Shown here in pieces: positions 22,100 to 22,332 of a stretch of DNA of 22,332 bases. Every line of letters starts with the position of its first letter. The stretch's first letter is position 1. This stretch comes from an uncultured Collinsella sp. (GTDB lineage: Bacteria; Actinomycetota; Coriobacteriia; Coriobacteriales; Coriobacteriaceae). Position numbers and translations under genes: made by a program. The stretch spans positions 1 to 22,332 of the forward strand of contig CABSAN010000034.1 in the NCBI GenBank assembly GCA_902475785.1, read 5' to 3'. The notes under the pieces were generated by a model. The model made no database searches and was not told the origin of the DNA. It saw only the letters and a list, made by a program, of their open reading frames with translations.

Positions 22100-22130
22100 T
22101 GGGGGTGGGGCTACATTTTTGGCTTTTCGC

Positions 22131-22163
22131 CAGCGGCCCGGGGCCTTTTGGCCCCGGGCGCTG
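22131..22163 (-). terminator. First terminator hairpin after the LPXTG gene
   Basis: GCCCGGGGCC and GGCCCCGGGC flank a four-base loop, extended by CAGCG/CGCTG with one bulge. It starts 9 bases after the gene's stop codon. No T run follows, so alone it would mainly stabilise the mRNA; with the next hairpin it forms a double terminator. Confidence 0.65.
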
Positions 22164-22171
22164 TCAGCGTG

Positions 22172-22332
22172 CCTAGCGCTTACGGATGCCCCAGACCAGG
22201 GCACCGACGCCGGCCATGGCGATAACAAATGCCATGAGCAGTGCGGCGGCCTGCTGGTCACCCGTGGTGGGCAGGAAACTCTGCGGTCATTGCCTTTATA
22301 TCGGCATGGTCTATCTGAATGATATACCCGTC
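22172..22332 (-). pseudogene. 3' end of an LPXTG-anchored surface protein, out of frame
   Basis: The last 35 codons before the TAG at 22172 encode a textbook sortase signal: LPTTGDQQ, a hydrophobic helix (AALLMAFVIAMAGVGALVW) and the basic tail GIRKR. The motif starts at 22274. In this frame the upstream sequence has TGA, TAA and TAG stops within 45 bases and no start codon, so the signal cannot be made as it stands. Another frame is open from the window edge to just past the motif and ends ...KAMTAEF; removing one T from the TTT at 22276-22278 would join it to LPTTG. Either a one-base frameshift (mutation or sequencing error) or a truncation of the gene explains this. The gene continues beyond the window. 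Confidence 0.65.

Larger units (their letters stand above)
21581..22171. other. Gene-free stretch of about 590 bp rich in long hairpins
   Basis: No convincing gene. A minus-strand frame at 21656-21934 (92 codons) lies across the repeats and has no good start site, so I treat it as spurious. The region contains two long imperfect inverted repeats, a small perfect palindrome CTCCGC-CC-GCGGAG (21856-21869), and two strong terminator-like hairpins at its right end. No obvious terminator follows the response regulator gene unless the repeats serve as one. Confidence 0.6.

Overview
The window looks like chromosomal DNA from a gut actinobacterium of the class Coriobacteriia, most likely Collinsella or a close relative. 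The reasons are the high GC content, the gene families present, an LPXTG cell-wall anchor at the right edge, and dense intergenic palindromic repeats. This placement is inference from general familiarity, not from a search. About 15 complete protein genes and one broken gene fragment are visible. There are no tRNA or rRNA genes, CRISPR arrays, phage genes or transposase genes.

Left part (1-9710), almost all on the minus strand. After a gene-free repeat region (1-371) comes a two-gene unit: a protein with MgtE-type cytosolic domains (PRC-like, MgtE_N, CBS pair) on an atypical membrane domain, followed 8 bases later by an Nramp-fold transporter whose metal-site motifs are not those of classical Mn/Fe Nramps. 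Upstream of the pair lies an approx. 200-nt leader that can fold into a three-way junction. Next is an envelope cluster: a YtxH-like protein, a PRC-barrel-like protein, and a membrane-anchored NodB-fold protein that has lost nearly all catalytic residues. Then follow an acidic protein whose N-terminus resembles the N-domain of cyanophycin synthetase, a CorC/HlyC-type CBS membrane protein, and a hemolysin-III/PAQR-type membrane protein. MgtE-like, Nramp-like and CorC-like proteins in one 9-kb stretch suggest a magnesium or divalent-cation theme.

Middle (9711-16269). A membrane-anchored alpha/beta hydrolase is transcribed rightward from a good sigma-70-type promoter bracketed by two copies of a covarying palindrome, probably a repressor site. 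It converges on a DUF362/double 4Fe-4S ferredoxin protein across a bidirectional terminator. Then comes a MacB/FtsX-type ABC transporter (ATPase plus 888-aa permease). This module is flanked on both sides by same-orientation clusters of small covarying hairpin repeats.

Right part (16270-22332). A three-gene ABC-2 exporter operon (ATPase and two permeases) is divergent from a NarL/DesK-type two-component system (histidine kinase and LuxR-type regulator). The kinase mRNA looks leaderless. The arrangement suggests the two-component system controls the exporter. A 590-bp gene-free stretch with two long imperfect hairpins follows, then two strong terminator hairpins and the 3' end of an LPXTG surface-protein gene whose sorting signal is out of frame with the sequence upstream.

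The most interesting items are the Mg-theme transporter pair with its leader RNA, the degenerate NodB protein, the orphan cyanophycin-synthetase-like N-domain protein, the hairpin repeats that supply the stop codons of two unrelated genes, the paired operators around the hydrolase promoter, and the broken LPXTG gene.
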